The translations under genes and the position numbers were made by a program. Below are positions 41,405 to 50,768 of a stretch of 64,000 nucleotides of DNA, one piece after another (position 1 is the first letter of the stretch; every line of letters starts with the position of its first letter). The notes under the pieces were generated by a model. The model was not told the origin of the DNA, made no database searches, and saw nothing but the letters and a program-made list of their open reading frames with translations. This stretch comes from Bacteroidota bacterium (lineage in GTDB: Bacteria > Bacteroidota > Bacteroidia > Chitinophagales > Chitinophagaceae). The stretch spans positions 62,001-126,000 of the forward strand of contig JAEYWX010000023.1 of the NCBI GenBank assembly GCA_023428755.1. The letters run 5' to 3'.

Positions 41405-42814
41405 TTAATTGTTACTGTAAATCGGTCCCAGAAAACTTGTTTTTACCACATCAATTTTTTTATCCCCTTCGTACAATCCCACTTTCAAAACAGTTTTGCG
41501 TTGTGTGATGCTGTTTTTGGGAAGCGTAATAAAAAATGAACCGGCACCTTGTCCTTCTTTCTGCACGTGGATGCTGTTACCCACTAACTGCACGGTACCA
41601 TTTGCATCTTCCAGTTTTACAGTAAGTGGAATATCTTCTACTGTTTTATTAACAATTTTAATGTTGTACAGATTCGATACACTATCCGTTCCTTTTTCCT
41701 GGAAGAGTAAGCCGGGTGTACGCATTACGGTAGCGGTAATATCTTTTCTTGTAACAAGTAACGTGGTTAACAAACCTGTTAATACAATCAGCAACACGGT
41801 GTACATTTTCATACGGCGTGTGTAACGCAGTTTTTCATGATTGGCTATGCCATTTTCACTGGCATAGCGTACCAAACCCTTTTCAAAACCAACGCTTTCC
41901 ATCATATGATCGCATGCATCAATACAGGCAGTACAACCCACACATTCCATTTGCGTACCATTGCGGATATCAATACCGGTAGGACAAACTTTTACACATT
42001 GGAAGCAATCGATACAATCGCCTGCTGCACGTTCTTCTTTTTTGTTGAATTTCTTTCGCTCTTCACCTCGCTTGTAATCGTATGCAACAATCATCGAGTT
42101 TTTATCAAGCAGTACACCTTGCAATCGACCATACGGACAAACCACTGTGCAGGCCTGCTCCCTGAAAAATGCATATACAGCATAAAACACAAACGAGAAA
42201 ACCATGAGCGATGCAATGGTGCCGATGTTCTGCGACGGCTGTTGTATCATGGCCCACAATTCTTTTACACCAATGATGTATGCAAGAAAGAAGTTTGCAA
42301 TGATGAATGCCAAAAGATAAAACACAATATGTTTGGTCGCTTTCCGTGTAATTTTTTCGGTTGTCCAGGGGCCGGCAGCCAGTAATTTTTGATGGGCTGC
42401 GTCGCCTTCAATCAGGTATTCAAGTTTACGAAACAGCATTTCCATGAATATCGTTTGCGGACAAACCCATCCGCAAAACAAACGACCGAATGCTGCTGTA
42501 AACAATACAATGAACACAATAAATGTGATCATGATAATGCCGAAGATGAAAAAATCCTGTGGCCAGAACACCTGTCCGAAAATGATAAACTTGGCTTTTA
42601 CAATATTGAACAGGAAAAGCGGCCGTCCGTTGATATGAATAAACGGCAGGGCAATGAACAAAGCAAAGAAAAACCAACTTACATAGCTGCGGATAGAATA
42701 GAATTTCCCTTTGGGCTTTTGCGCAAAGATCCATTTGCGTTTTCCCTTCGCATCTACCGTTGCAATTCTGTCACGGAACGATTGTGTTGTTTCTTTTGTT
42801 TGTTCGTTGTTCAT
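41405..42814 (-). CDS. ccoG: cbb3 oxidase maturation ferredoxin CcoG/FixG
   Basis: A 469-residue membrane ferredoxin that reduces copper for the oxidase. Several helices lie in the first 230 residues, including FCGWVCPQTIFMEMLF with the CGWVCP motif. Two 4Fe-4S motifs follow, CIDCFQCVKVCP and CVGCTACIDACD. The C-terminal part is an immunoglobulin-like periplasmic domain. It lies between ccoP and ccoH. Confidence 0.94.
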   Translation of the reverse strand: MNNEQTKETTQSFRDRIATVDAKGKRKWIFAQKPKGKFYSIRSYVSWFFFALFIALPFIHINGRPLFLFNIVKAKFIIFGQVFWPQDFFIFGIIMITFIVFIVLFTAAFGRLFCGWVCPQTIFMEMLFRKLEYLIEGDAAHQKLLAAGPWTTEKITRKATKHIVFYLLAFIIANFFLAYIIGVKELWAMIQQPSQNIGTIASLMVFSFVFYAVYAFFREQACTVVCPYGRLQGVLLDKNSMIVAYDYKRGEERKKFNKKEERAAGDCIDCFQCVKVCPTGIDIRNGTQMECVGCTACIDACDHMMESVGFEKGLVRYASENGIANHEKLRYTRRMKMYTVLLIVLTGLLTTLLVTRKDITATVMRTPGLLFQEKGTDSVSNLYNIKIVNKTVEDIPLTVKLEDANGTVQLVGNSIHVQKEGQGAGSFFITLPKNSITQRKTVLKVGLYEGDKKIDVVKTSFLGPIYSNN

Positions 42815-42832
42815 CTCAACTCCTTCCTTCTA

Positions 42833-43999
42833 TTAATTTGCTGTCACATTTGCTGTTGCAGTTGAATCTGCTTTTGGTGCTTCTTCTTTGTATAATTCGC
42901 CTTGTTGTTCTTTTGGATTTGGTGGATTTGTGCCCCGCAATGATTTGATATAGCTGGCCAGTTGTGCAATTTGCACAGGTGAGTAATCATCCTGCCAGCT
43001 CTTCATTCCTTTCTCAGGCTTACCGTATTTGATTGTTTTAAAAATGTCGCTCATACTTCCACCGTTGATCCAGTAATCATCCGTTAAGTTGGGACCCACA
43101 CCGCCTTGTCCTTCTTTACCATGACAGGCTGCACACATCTGTACAAAATTGTTTTTACCGGCACTCAACGCAGCAGGTTCATTCAAATACACCACGGAAT
43201 TCTCATCTACATTGCTGGCTGTTTTGGCTAGGTAAGCTGCTTTTTGTTCCTCCGCTTTGAGCATGGAAATTTCAAATTCCTGTTTGCTCAATGGAGCTGT
43301 TTCAGCAATATGATAACGCCAGATATAAATCACACCAATGATGATAGTAACATAGAATCCATACAGCCACCAGGGTGGTAAACGATTATCGAGTTCACGA
43401 ATACCGTCATAATCATGACCGAGATCAATATTTGTTTCCTCTTCAATGGGTTTTAACTTATTCAGTTTATCCCATATCTCTTTGAACGATGTGGATTTCT
43501 TTTGTGTAACATCGCTTGCAGCAACCATTGCTTTTTCTTTAGTAAGAAAACTTTTTACGAATAATCCCAGTACAAGGATCACCAGTAATTCAACAATGAT
43601 CACGGTTGCCAGTAACCAAAAGGTAGTAGCCGACAATCCACCGATAGATGTAGGTGCTGTGGGAACAACGGCTTCTTCCTGTGCCATACTCATCAACGGA
43701 GACAGCAATAACACGATTATCGCTGTTGTTTTTGCAGCGGCACTTGCATTCTTCTTTTTTTCTTTATCCAAAAACAAACCGGCTGTACCTAATACAACAT
43801 TGCCCAGTAGCCCGATTACCAGTAACAAAACAAGAATAACTGCAAGCATGGTTAATGCCAGTGGGTTATCCCAGGTGGAAGGGGCAGGAGTGCCGGTGGT
43901 TTGTTGTGCCGTTGCAATACTGCCCATCAGCAGAAATGGCAGCAGCAGTAACAGGCGCACGAAATTATTTTTTACACTTTGTGGTTTATATGTGAACAT
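42833..43999 (-). CDS. ccoP: cbb3 oxidase cytochrome c subunit CcoP, one haem
   Basis: CcoP-type subunit of 388 residues. An N-terminal extension of about 200 residues has two signal-like segments and membrane helices (MLAVILVLLLVIGLLGNVVL, residues 51-70), then the CcoP core with LPPWWLYGFYVTIIIGVIY (207-225). Only one CxxCH haem site is present, CAACH at residues 289-293 with a GGSMSDIFK and GMKSW axial-ligand region, where proteobacterial CcoP has two. The tail is rich in Ala, Thr and Pro. It accepts electrons for the CcoNO core. Confidence 0.93.
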   Translation of the reverse strand: MFTYKPQSVKNNFVRLLLLLPFLLMGSIATAQQTTGTPAPSTWDNPLALTMLAVILVLLLVIGLLGNVVLGTAGLFLDKEKKKNASAAAKTTAIIVLLLSPLMSMAQEEAVVPTAPTSIGGLSATTFWLLATVIIVELLVILVLGLFVKSFLTKEKAMVAASDVTQKKSTSFKEIWDKLNKLKPIEEETNIDLGHDYDGIRELDNRLPPWWLYGFYVTIIIGVIYIWRYHIAETAPLSKQEFEISMLKAEEQKAAYLAKTASNVDENSVVYLNEPAALSAGKNNFVQMCAACHGKEGQGGVGPNLTDDYWINGGSMSDIFKTIKYGKPEKGMKSWQDDYSPVQIAQLASYIKSLRGTNPPNPKEQQGELYKEEAPKADSTATANVTAN

Positions 44000-44019
44000 A
44001 ACTCTGTTGTTTTGATAGT

Positions 44020-44178
44020 TTAATCCAATGGAATACGACTGCGTTGATTCATTTCTTTTTTGCTTGCACGCATCACATAAATAAACACTGCACAGAAGAA
44101 AATGAAGAAGATGAGAAACGAACTCAATCCGTAAACGCTTACGTTGCTGATCTTTTCGAGGTAGTTGATAAATTTCAT
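44020..44178 (-). CDS. ccoQ: small CcoQ-like subunit
   Basis: A 52-residue protein, start ATG at 44178, stop at 44020, not easily found by length-filtered searches. Sequence begins MKFINYLEKISNVSVYG and has one helix (SSFLIFFIFFCAVFIYVM, about residues 19-36), ending NQRSRIPLD. Placement between ccoNO and ccoP, the single helix and the charged tail are those of CcoQ. Sequence identity to characterised CcoQ cannot be judged here. Confidence 0.8.
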   Translation of the reverse strand: MKFINYLEKISNVSVYGLSSFLIFFIFFCAVFIYVMRASKKEMNQRSRIPLD

Positions 44179-44226
44179 TGTTGTATGATTTGATGCACCG
44201 GGCCTTGCAGCCCGGTACAGTTTTTT

Positions 44227-46359
44227 TTATTCAGCCGAAGCCGTTTCAGTTTTCTTTTCTGCTTTAATGTCTTTACCCAAACGTTGCAGGTAAGCGATCA
44301 ACGCAACGATTTCTTTATTAGCCGGTGTTTCGATCTTATCCATTTTTAAACTGATGCGGATGCTGTTGGCCTGCGTCATCAGATCTTTGTTGGCTTGCTG
44401 ATCGTATCCTTTTGGATATGGCACCCCCAATGTTTGCATGGCTCTGATCTTCGCCGGTGTTGAAGCCGTATCAAGATCATTATCAAGCAACCACCCATAA
44501 CGTGGCATAATTGAACCGGGCGACATTAATGAAGGTTCCATCATATGATTGTAATGCCAGCTATCGGGATATTTTCCACCCAGTCGTGCAAGGTCAGGAC
44601 CTGTACGTTTGCTGCCCCATTGGAACGGATGATCATAAATAAATTCACCTGCTTTGGAATATTCGCCATAGCGTGCCACTTCATCACGGAAGGGACGCAC
44701 CATTTGTGAGTGACAGGTATAACATCCTTCACGTACGTAAATATCACGTCCTTGTAGTTCAAGTGCTGTGTAAGGTTTTACACTGGTAATGGTGGGTACG
44801 TTTGATTTAATGAGGAAGGTAGGTACCAATTCAAGAATACCGCCAATCGCAACCACGATCAAACTGAACACTAATAATGTAGCTGGTCTGCGTTCGATCC
44901 ATCTGTGCCAGTATTCTTTTACATGCGATGTTTCTTTTACCAATGGTGCGGCTTCTGCATCTTCGTTCGCAATAAAGCTTCCCTGCTTTGCAGTTTTGTA
45001 TAAGTTGTACACCATCATAAAAGCACCAATAAGGTAGAGCGTACCACCAATGCTACGTGTGATGTACATGGGAATGATGTTGGTAACAGTTTCAAGGAAT
45101 TGGAATTTCAACTGTCCGGATTCTGTAAACGTCTTCCACATTTCGGCTTGTGCAAAACCAGCCCAGTACAATGGAATCGCATAGATCACAATACCAATGG
45201 TTCCTAACCAGAAGTGATTGGTAGCAAGTTTCTTTGAATACAACGTAGTGCCCCACATTCTTGGAAACAACCAGTACAACATACCAAAAGCCATAAAGCC
45301 GTTCCATCCTAATCCACCGATGTGTACGTGCCCGATTACCCAATCAGTAAAGTGAGCAATGGCGTTTACACTTTTCAAACTCATCATTGGTCCTTCAAAC
45401 GTGCTCATACCATAACAGGTAACAGCCACTACAAAAAATTTCAACACCGGTTCTTCACGCACTTTATCCCATGCGCCACGCAGTGTAAATAAACCATTGA
45501 GCATACCACCCCAACTCGGAGCAATCAACATAACGCTGAATACAACGCCGAGTGATTGTGCCCAGTCTGGCAGGGCGGTATACAACAAATGGTGCGGGCC
45601 TGCCCATATATAAATAAAGATCAGGGCCCAGAAGTGAATAATGGATAAACGATATGAGTAAACGGGTCTGTTTGCAGCTTTGGGTAAGAAGTAATACATC
45701 AAACCAAGAATAGGCGTGGTTAAAAAGAACGCCACGGCATTGTGTCCGTACCACCATTGTACCAACGCATCCTGCACACCTGCATACCAGCTGTAACTTT
45801 TAAACAGTGATACAGGAATTTCAAATGAGTTGACAATATGCAACATGGCAACAGTGATCCAGGTTGCGATGTAAAACCAGATGGCTACATATAAATGGCG
45901 TTCTCTTCTTTTGAAAATGGTACCAAACATGTTTACACCAAACACTACCCACACTAATGTGATCATAATGTCGATGGGCCATTCCAGTTCTGCATATTCT
46001 TTACCGGTGGTGTAACCTAAATACAATGTAACCGCTGCGGCTACAATGATCAGTTGCCAACCCCAGAAATGAATTTTGCTCAGCAGATCGCTGAACATGC
46101 GTGCTTTACACAAGCGTTGCAGCGAATAATAAATACCCGTGAACATACAGTTGCCAACAAAAGCAAAGATGATGGCATTGGTATGAATGGGACGAAGGCG
46201 GCCAAACGTGGTACCCGGATGATCGAGTGAAGCAGCGGGCAAGTAAAACTGGATGGCTACCCATAAACCTGCGGTCATACCTACCAGACCCCAAATGGCG
46301 GTGGCGTTGGCAAAGTATTTTACGATCCTGTTGTCGTACTGAAATTTTTCGAGTTGCAT
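44227..46359 (-). CDS. ccoNO: fused cbb3 oxidase subunits CcoN-CcoO
   Basis: A 710-residue fusion of catalytic subunit CcoN (about 1-465) and cytochrome c subunit CcoO (about 485-700). CcoN ligands are visible: RPIHTN (H59), WWYGHNAVAF (H206), GPHHL (H256, H257), CYGMSTFEGPM carrying the putative cross-linked Tyr316, and WVIGHVHIGG (H344, H346). CcoO has one helix (LLVFSLIVVAIGGILELVP) then haem motif CYTCH at residues 546-550. Terminal proton-pumping oxidase with high oxygen affinity. ccoS lies 13 bases upstream. Confidence 0.95.
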   Translation of the reverse strand: MQLEKFQYDNRIVKYFANATAIWGLVGMTAGLWVAIQFYLPAASLDHPGTTFGRLRPIHTNAIIFAFVGNCMFTGIYYSLQRLCKARMFSDLLSKIHFWGWQLIIVAAAVTLYLGYTTGKEYAELEWPIDIMITLVWVVFGVNMFGTIFKRRERHLYVAIWFYIATWITVAMLHIVNSFEIPVSLFKSYSWYAGVQDALVQWWYGHNAVAFFLTTPILGLMYYFLPKAANRPVYSYRLSIIHFWALIFIYIWAGPHHLLYTALPDWAQSLGVVFSVMLIAPSWGGMLNGLFTLRGAWDKVREEPVLKFFVVAVTCYGMSTFEGPMMSLKSVNAIAHFTDWVIGHVHIGGLGWNGFMAFGMLYWLFPRMWGTTLYSKKLATNHFWLGTIGIVIYAIPLYWAGFAQAEMWKTFTESGQLKFQFLETVTNIIPMYITRSIGGTLYLIGAFMMVYNLYKTAKQGSFIANEDAEAAPLVKETSHVKEYWHRWIERRPATLLVFSLIVVAIGGILELVPTFLIKSNVPTITSVKPYTALELQGRDIYVREGCYTCHSQMVRPFRDEVARYGEYSKAGEFIYDHPFQWGSKRTGPDLARLGGKYPDSWHYNHMMEPSLMSPGSIMPRYGWLLDNDLDTASTPAKIRAMQTLGVPYPKGYDQQANKDLMTQANSIRISLKMDKIETPANKEIVALIAYLQRLGKDIKAEKKTETASAE

Positions 46360-46372
46360 ATTGTCTGTTTGT

Positions 46373-46567
46373 CTATGGTTTAGAGTTCGTTTTTTTTATG
46401 GAGGAGGGTTTGCTGTTTTTCGAAGGCCGCTCGTCATCAAATAAAATGCGAAGCGGTGGTGATGTTTCATCGTCGTACTGTCCGCTTTTCACGCTCCACA
46501 GAAAGGCGCCCAGGAAAAGGGCTGCTACGGAAACACTGGCGATGAGTAATAAAATGATGACGCTCAT
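46373..46567 (-). CDS. ccoS: cbb3 oxidase maturation protein CcoS
   Basis: A 64-residue CcoS-type protein. An N-terminal helix (IILLLIASVSVAALFLGAFLW) is followed by the family motif SGQYDDETSPPLRILFDD (residues 28-45). CcoS is needed for cofactor insertion into cbb3 oxidase. It opens the ccoS-ccoNO-ccoQ-ccoP-ccoG-ccoH run, and an FNR-like dyad is 78 bases upstream. Confidence 0.9.
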   Translation of the reverse strand: MSVIILLLIASVSVAALFLGAFLWSVKSGQYDDETSPPLRILFDDERPSKNSKPSSIKKTNSKP

Positions 46568-46638
46568 ATGAGATTCTTTTCGGGTGTAAAACTATTGGGA
46601 GGGTTGGATGCAGAAGCTGACACAAATCAGACAAAGGG

Positions 46639-46652
46639 TTGATGTTGATCAA
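46639..46652. promoter_or_regulatory. FNR-like box TTGATGTTGATCAA
   Basis: A perfect TTGAT-N4-ATCAA palindrome, identical to the FNR/Anr consensus. It lies between ccoI and ccoS, with its centre about 78 bases before the ccoS start. A minus-strand TAGTTTTA (46594-46587) is a possible -7 box, which would place the dyad near -62. Confidence 0.7.
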
Positions 46653-46678
46653 GCAGGTGATGACCTTGGTCAGGTTTT

Positions 46679-49078
46679 TTACTTTAACCGGAGCTGGCGT
46701 GCATACAATGAGGATGCGCCAAATGTTAACAAGATGATACTGATGGAACTCGATGGCATGAGAATAGCCGCCACCAATGGCGATAAAATTCCCTGCAGGG
46801 CAAAACCTAACCCAACAATATTGTAGAGAATGGACAGTACAAAACTTGCGATCACCACTTTTTTATTGGCTTTGGTAAACAACAGGTAGGAGGAGAGGCG
46901 GCGTAATTTCGATGCTTCTAAAATACCATCGCTGGCGGGAGTAAAATTGTTGGTGCTTTCGGTTACAGCAATACCGGCATCGCTTTGTTTCAGGGCACCT
47001 GCATCATTTAAACCATCACCAATCATAATTACTTTATGGCCTTTTTGCTGCAGTTGTTTGATGTAGTTGAGTTTGTCTTCCGGTTTTTGATGGAAATGAA
47101 GTTGTACATCATTGCCCAATTCTTTTTGCAGCACAGCTTGTTCACTTTCGTTATCGCCCGACAGAATAGATATGCGGTAGTTCTTTTTCAGTTGTAATAT
47201 TTGTTTGAAAATAGCAGGACGATAATGGTTACGGATGGTATAAAAGCCCATCAACTCACCATCAACCGATACATACACGGAACTGCCATCGATTTGCTTC
47301 GTTGATCGGCCGGTTACAAATTCAGATGAGCCCAATGCAATGATCTGCTGATCAACAATGCCACTGATGCCTTTTCCGGCGAGTTCATGAAACTGTTGTA
47401 CGGTGTACTTGCCATAATGTATTGCTTGTTTCGCCAACAGTTTGCTCAATGGGTGTGTGCTCTGTGCAGCCAGTGCTGCAATTTGTCCGGTTAATTCGTT
47501 GCTTAGATGTTTACCGGAGTAACAGATATCCTGTTCTTCGGTAGTAGTAAGCGTGCCTGTTTTATCAAACACAATGTGATCGGCTGTTGCCATTTCTTCA
47601 ATGGCTTGTGCATTGCGTAAATAAAATTTGTTGTTGCCAAGTATGCGTAGCACATTGCCATTAGTAAAACTATTAGATAACAGCAACGCACAAGGACAGG
47701 CAACGATGAGAATGGTAGTTACAACATTCCAGGCACGGCCACCGTCGTAAAAGCTCCAGTACAAGGCCCCTGCTGCTGCCAATGCAAAAACGATCCATGT
47801 AAAATAACGGCTGAGCTTGTGTACAAACGAAACCTGTTGTGGTTTTTGTTTTTCATCTTTGTTCCACAGGCTGGTTAAATAACTCTGCGCCACTTCTTTC
47901 ATCACCAGCAACTCAATGTTACCACCGGTTTGTTTGCCGCCTGCGTACAGCAATTCACCCATTTCTTTCAGTACAGGAATTGATTCACCTGTTACAAAAC
48001 TGTAATCGATCAAAGCATGGCCTCTGGTAAGTAAACCATCCACCGGAATCAATTCTTCGTTGTGGATGAGAATGGTATCGCCCACTTTAATATCAGGTAA
48101 AGCTGTCGGGATTTCCTGTTTGTCTTTCACTACTGTTACAGCAATCGGGAAGTAAGAAGTATAATCCCTTTCAAACGACAATTGCTGATAGGTTTTTTCC
48201 TGCAACACACGGCCTACGAGCATAAAGAATACAATGCCGCTCATGGAATCAAAATAACCGCCACCGGTATTGCTGAGTACTTCATACAAGCTTCTGCCAA
48301 ACGTCATGATGATGGCCAATGCAATGGGTGCATCAATATTGAGGAATTTATGTTTGAGGCTACCCCATGCACTTTCGTAAAAGGGTAGTGAACTGTAAAG
48401 TAAAACCGGTAATGACAAAATGAGATTGAAATACCGGAAGGTCGATTGCATTGATTTTTCTGCACCTTCCAATCCCAAATACTCAGGAAAACTCATGAGC
48501 ATGATATTGGCAAAGCAAAATCCCGCCACACCTAATTGATAAATCAAACTGCGTTGAATATGTGGCTTTGCCTGTTTCAGATTTTGTAAGCTGATATACG
48601 GTTCGTAACCAATGCTGGTCAATAATTCGGCAATGCTCCGTAACGAAGTGGCCCGGTGATTAAACACAATTGCCACCTCTTTACTGGTAAAATTTACACG
48701 GGAGGAAACAACGGCCGGGTTGAGCCGGTGCAGATTTTCCAGCAACCATAAACAGGAACTGCAATGGATCTGTGGTAAGTAAAACGTTACATGCGTTTGC
48801 TCGTCGTTGCGGAAGGAGATGAGCTGCGTTTCGATCTTATCATCATCGAGGAAGGCGAATTTGTCTTTGCGTACTGCAATGCGCTGGCTGCTGCCGGGAT
48901 TTTGATTCAACTCGTAGTAATTACACAGATCGCTCTGGTTGAGTACCTGATACACGGTTTTACAACCCTGGCAACAAAATGTTTTACCAGCCAGTTGAAT
49001 ATCGTTACTGATACATTCATCACCACAGTGATAGCATTTTACAGTTGTATGCGAAGACAAGTCCATAACAGGCTGCAA
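46679..49078 (-). CDS. ccoI: cbb3-associated copper P1B-ATPase CcoI/FixI
   Basis: A 799-residue heavy-metal P-type ATPase. The N-terminus has a CYHCGDEC and CCQGC cysteine-rich domain and an HMA domain with HCSSC (residues 105-109). Motifs: TGES (363-366), CPC (461-463), DKTGT with phospho-Asp 505, and MIGDGLNDAGAL. It loads copper for cbb3 oxidase. A start at 49066 (MDLSSHTTVK) is equally possible. A CTGAT-N4-ATCAA dyad is 55 bases upstream. No other cco gene lies upstream on this strand. Confidence 0.94.
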   Translation of the reverse strand: MQPVMDLSSHTTVKCYHCGDECISNDIQLAGKTFCCQGCKTVYQVLNQSDLCNYYELNQNPGSSQRIAVRKDKFAFLDDDKIETQLISFRNDEQTHVTFYLPQIHCSSCLWLLENLHRLNPAVVSSRVNFTSKEVAIVFNHRATSLRSIAELLTSIGYEPYISLQNLKQAKPHIQRSLIYQLGVAGFCFANIMLMSFPEYLGLEGAEKSMQSTFRYFNLILSLPVLLYSSLPFYESAWGSLKHKFLNIDAPIALAIIMTFGRSLYEVLSNTGGGYFDSMSGIVFFMLVGRVLQEKTYQQLSFERDYTSYFPIAVTVVKDKQEIPTALPDIKVGDTILIHNEELIPVDGLLTRGHALIDYSFVTGESIPVLKEMGELLYAGGKQTGGNIELLVMKEVAQSYLTSLWNKDEKQKPQQVSFVHKLSRYFTWIVFALAAAGALYWSFYDGGRAWNVVTTILIVACPCALLLSNSFTNGNVLRILGNNKFYLRNAQAIEEMATADHIVFDKTGTLTTTEEQDICYSGKHLSNELTGQIAALAAQSTHPLSKLLAKQAIHYGKYTVQQFHELAGKGISGIVDQQIIALGSSEFVTGRSTKQIDGSSVYVSVDGELMGFYTIRNHYRPAIFKQILQLKKNYRISILSGDNESEQAVLQKELGNDVQLHFHQKPEDKLNYIKQLQQKGHKVIMIGDGLNDAGALKQSDAGIAVTESTNNFTPASDGILEASKLRRLSSYLLFTKANKKVVIASFVLSILYNIVGLGFALQGILSPLVAAILMPSSSISIILLTFGASSLYARQLRLK

Positions 49079-49126
49079 AATAATCCCGGTGCTGTTGCTG
49101 CTGATTGACCACTGTCAGAAAATGAA

Positions 49127-49140
49127 CTGATCATCATCAA
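49127..49140. promoter_or_regulatory. FNR-like dyad CTGATCATCATCAA
   Basis: Matches TTGAT-N4-ATCAA except the first base. Centre about 55 bases before the ccoI start at 49078. Confidence 0.6.
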
Positions 49141-49205
49141 TGAAAAAAGCCCCGCCACAAATCAATTGCAGCAGGGCCCGGGTCACAATCCCACCATCGG
49201 TGAGA

Positions 49206-49658
49206 CTATTTTACAGCGATATGTTTGCCCGCTGCCAGCTTTTTAGCTTCCTCTCTTTTTGGAAGCATCAGTTTCAACACACCTTCTTCATACTTCGCTT
49301 CAATTTTTTCTTTGTTTACCTCTTCAGGTAAGGTAAAGCTGCGGCTGAAAGAAGAATAGTTGTATTCCTTTCTTGTAAATTGTTCTTCTTTTTCTTCTTT
49401 GTTTTCTTCTTTTTCGCAACTGATTGTAAGCATGTTGCCTTCCACATCAATATTGAAATCTTCTTTTTTCATGCCTGGTACAGCCAGTGAAACGTTGTAC
49501 TCATTTTTATTTTCAAGAATATTTACAGCAGGTACGGTCATAACACGTCCGAAAAAGGAACTGCCGTTATCAAACCATTCGTTCCATGGTTTAAAGAATT
49601 CATCAAATACTGTTGGCAGCATTCCGGGTTTTGAAATCGCTCTGGTTGACATATACAC
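49206..49658 (-). CDS. small heat-shock protein, Hsp20 family
   Basis: A 150-residue alpha-crystallin-type chaperone that holds unfolding proteins. The N-terminal arm (FDEFFKPWNEWFD) precedes the alpha-crystallin domain (about residues 45-140) with AVPGMKKEDFNIDVEGN and the C-terminal EGVLKLMLPKRE containing the LxLP-like anchoring motif. It is monocistronic. A weak TGA-N6-TCA dyad is 96 bases upstream. A second, divergent Hsp20 is at 60309. Confidence 0.95.
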   Translation of the reverse strand: MYMSTRAISKPGMLPTVFDEFFKPWNEWFDNGSSFFGRVMTVPAVNILENKNEYNVSLAVPGMKKEDFNIDVEGNMLTISCEKEENKEEKEEQFTRKEYNYSSFSRSFTLPEEVNKEKIEAKYEEGVLKLMLPKREEAKKLAAGKHIAVK

Positions 49659-49748
49659 CTCCTTGTTTTATGATAAGTGAATAATTTTAACTTGTTAAAG
49701 ATAGGTTTCTGAGTAGCGGATTTCAAGAACCTGCGTCAAACGCAGCGG

Positions 49749-49760
49749 TGAGAGTTGTCA
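49749..49760. promoter_or_regulatory. weak FNR-like dyad TGAGAGTTGTCA
   Basis: Only TGA-N6-TCA and the TGTCA right half match; centre about 96 bases before the Hsp20 start. Included because the neighbouring units all carry such a site. Confidence 0.3.
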
Positions 49761-49781
49761 GTAGAAAACAAAACAGCACAG

Positions 49782-50066
49782 TTATTTTTTACTCATCCAT
49801 TCTGCCACTTTTTCTTCTGCTTTTTCTACGCCGATTTTTGTGAGCACAGCAGCGAGTTGCGATAAGGTGTTGGCCAGTGCTGAATCCCCGTTCTGTTGTT
49901 CTTTATCAAATAGGTGGGCAAACACCTGGCCTGCCACATTCTTTGGTTTCAAACTTTCTTTTACATCCAGCCAATCGTAGCGTATGGCTTTTTCCAGTTC
50001 AGTTTTTCGCTGCTCCAGTTTTTTTTGCCGGGCTTTTAATTGTTTTATGGTTCGGATCTTATTCAT
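49782..50066 (-). CDS. small coiled-coil protein
   Basis: A 94-residue protein (MNKIRTIKQLKARQKK at the N-terminus) of charged helix with no family I recognise. It overlaps the 3' end of the holin-X-like gene by eight bases, so it is the third gene of the ytxH-like operon. ATG 50066 is chosen; upstream ATGs are in frame but lie within the previous gene. No signal peptide. Confidence 0.65.
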   Translation of the reverse strand: MNKIRTIKQLKARQKKLEQRKTELEKAIRYDWLDVKESLKPKNVAGQVFAHLFDKEQQNGDSALANTLSQLAAVLTKIGVEKAEEKVAEWMSKK

Positions 50067-50424
50067 CTTCGTAATCATCTTCATCTGTAAAAAGTTGCCG
50101 CAGCAGTGCATTCATGATCGGCAGTTGCAGAATACGATCTTTCAACAGCCAAATGAGTGCTCCCAGCAACAGGTAAATACCTCCTACAATTAAAAAACCC
50201 CAAGACAATGCACCGGTAAGGCGAGAAAAAACAAATGCCAAAGCAGTACTGGCGAAAAACAAAAACGTGATAAAGAACATAGCTACAACAACAGACGCAA
50301 TCACCGTTGCTGCAAGTTTGGAACTTTTCTCAGCCGTATTCAACTTCACCGCATCCATGCGGTTGTTGATATACTCCTTTACGTGTTCCGCCAGTTCTTC
50401 TGCTTTGACAAATGTTTCTTCCAT
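50059..50424 (-). CDS. holin-X/phage holin family membrane protein
   Basis: A 121-residue protein starting MEETFVKAEELAEHVKEY (ATG 50424). Two hydrophobic segments (VIASVVVAMFFITFLFFAST and GFLIVGGIYLLLGALIWLL) match the layout of the holin-X family (PF07332), which are not phage lysis proteins. The tail is acidic (TDEDDYEDE). It sits between the ytxH-like gene and the small coiled-coil gene. Function unknown, possibly membrane stress. Confidence 0.75.
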   Translation of the reverse strand: MEETFVKAEELAEHVKEYINNRMDAVKLNTAEKSSKLAATVIASVVVAMFFITFLFFASTALAFVFSRLTGALSWGFLIVGGIYLLLGALIWLLKDRILQLPIMNALLRQLFTDEDDYEDE

Positions 50425-50440
50425 GGTGCCCGTTTTAAAC

Positions 50441-50665
50441 CTATACCATTTCTTCCATTTCTTCACGTACCACATCTGCTTTGCTGCGGATGTTTACTTT
50501 TAGTCCATTCATTTTTTCTTTTACAGTGTCAGTGAGTTTTTTTCCACTGTCAGTAATTTTTTTACGGGTGTTCACACCTTTGTCTGGTGCAAACAAAAGT
50601 CCCAGTACGCCACCAACTACAACACCTGCTGTAGCTGCAATAGCAATTTTTCCAATTGTGTTCAT
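50441..50665 (-). CDS. YtxH domain protein
   Basis: A 74-residue YtxH-type protein with one helix (IAIAATAGVVVGGVLGLLFAPDKG), the family hallmark GxxxGxLFAPxKG, then a charged tail. YtxH proteins are general stress proteins in Firmicutes. It opens a three-gene operon and has a TGATGCTCATCA dyad 77 bases upstream. Confidence 0.88.
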   Translation of the reverse strand: MNTIGKIAIAATAGVVVGGVLGLLFAPDKGVNTRKKITDSGKKLTDTVKEKMNGLKVNIRSKADVVREEMEEMV

Positions 50666-50735
50666 ATTAAAATGTTTGAAGTGAACAATAGATTATCTGC
50701 AGTTTCTAAGGTAGGATTTACAGCAAGCCATTCCT

Positions 50736-50749
50736 ATGATGCTCATCAT
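50736..50749. promoter_or_regulatory. FNR-like dyad ATGATGCTCATCAT
   Basis: A perfect palindrome with core TGATG-CT-CATCA. Centre about 77 bases before the ytxH start. The text TTCCTATGATGC to its left recurs at the site at 61407. Confidence 0.6.
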
Positions 50750-50768
50750 GGTTTGCAATGAGAATGGG

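Noticed and set aside
50059..50424. Holin-X as sign of a prophage
   Set aside because: No other phage gene nearby; the family is widespread in chromosomes and sits with a YtxH gene.
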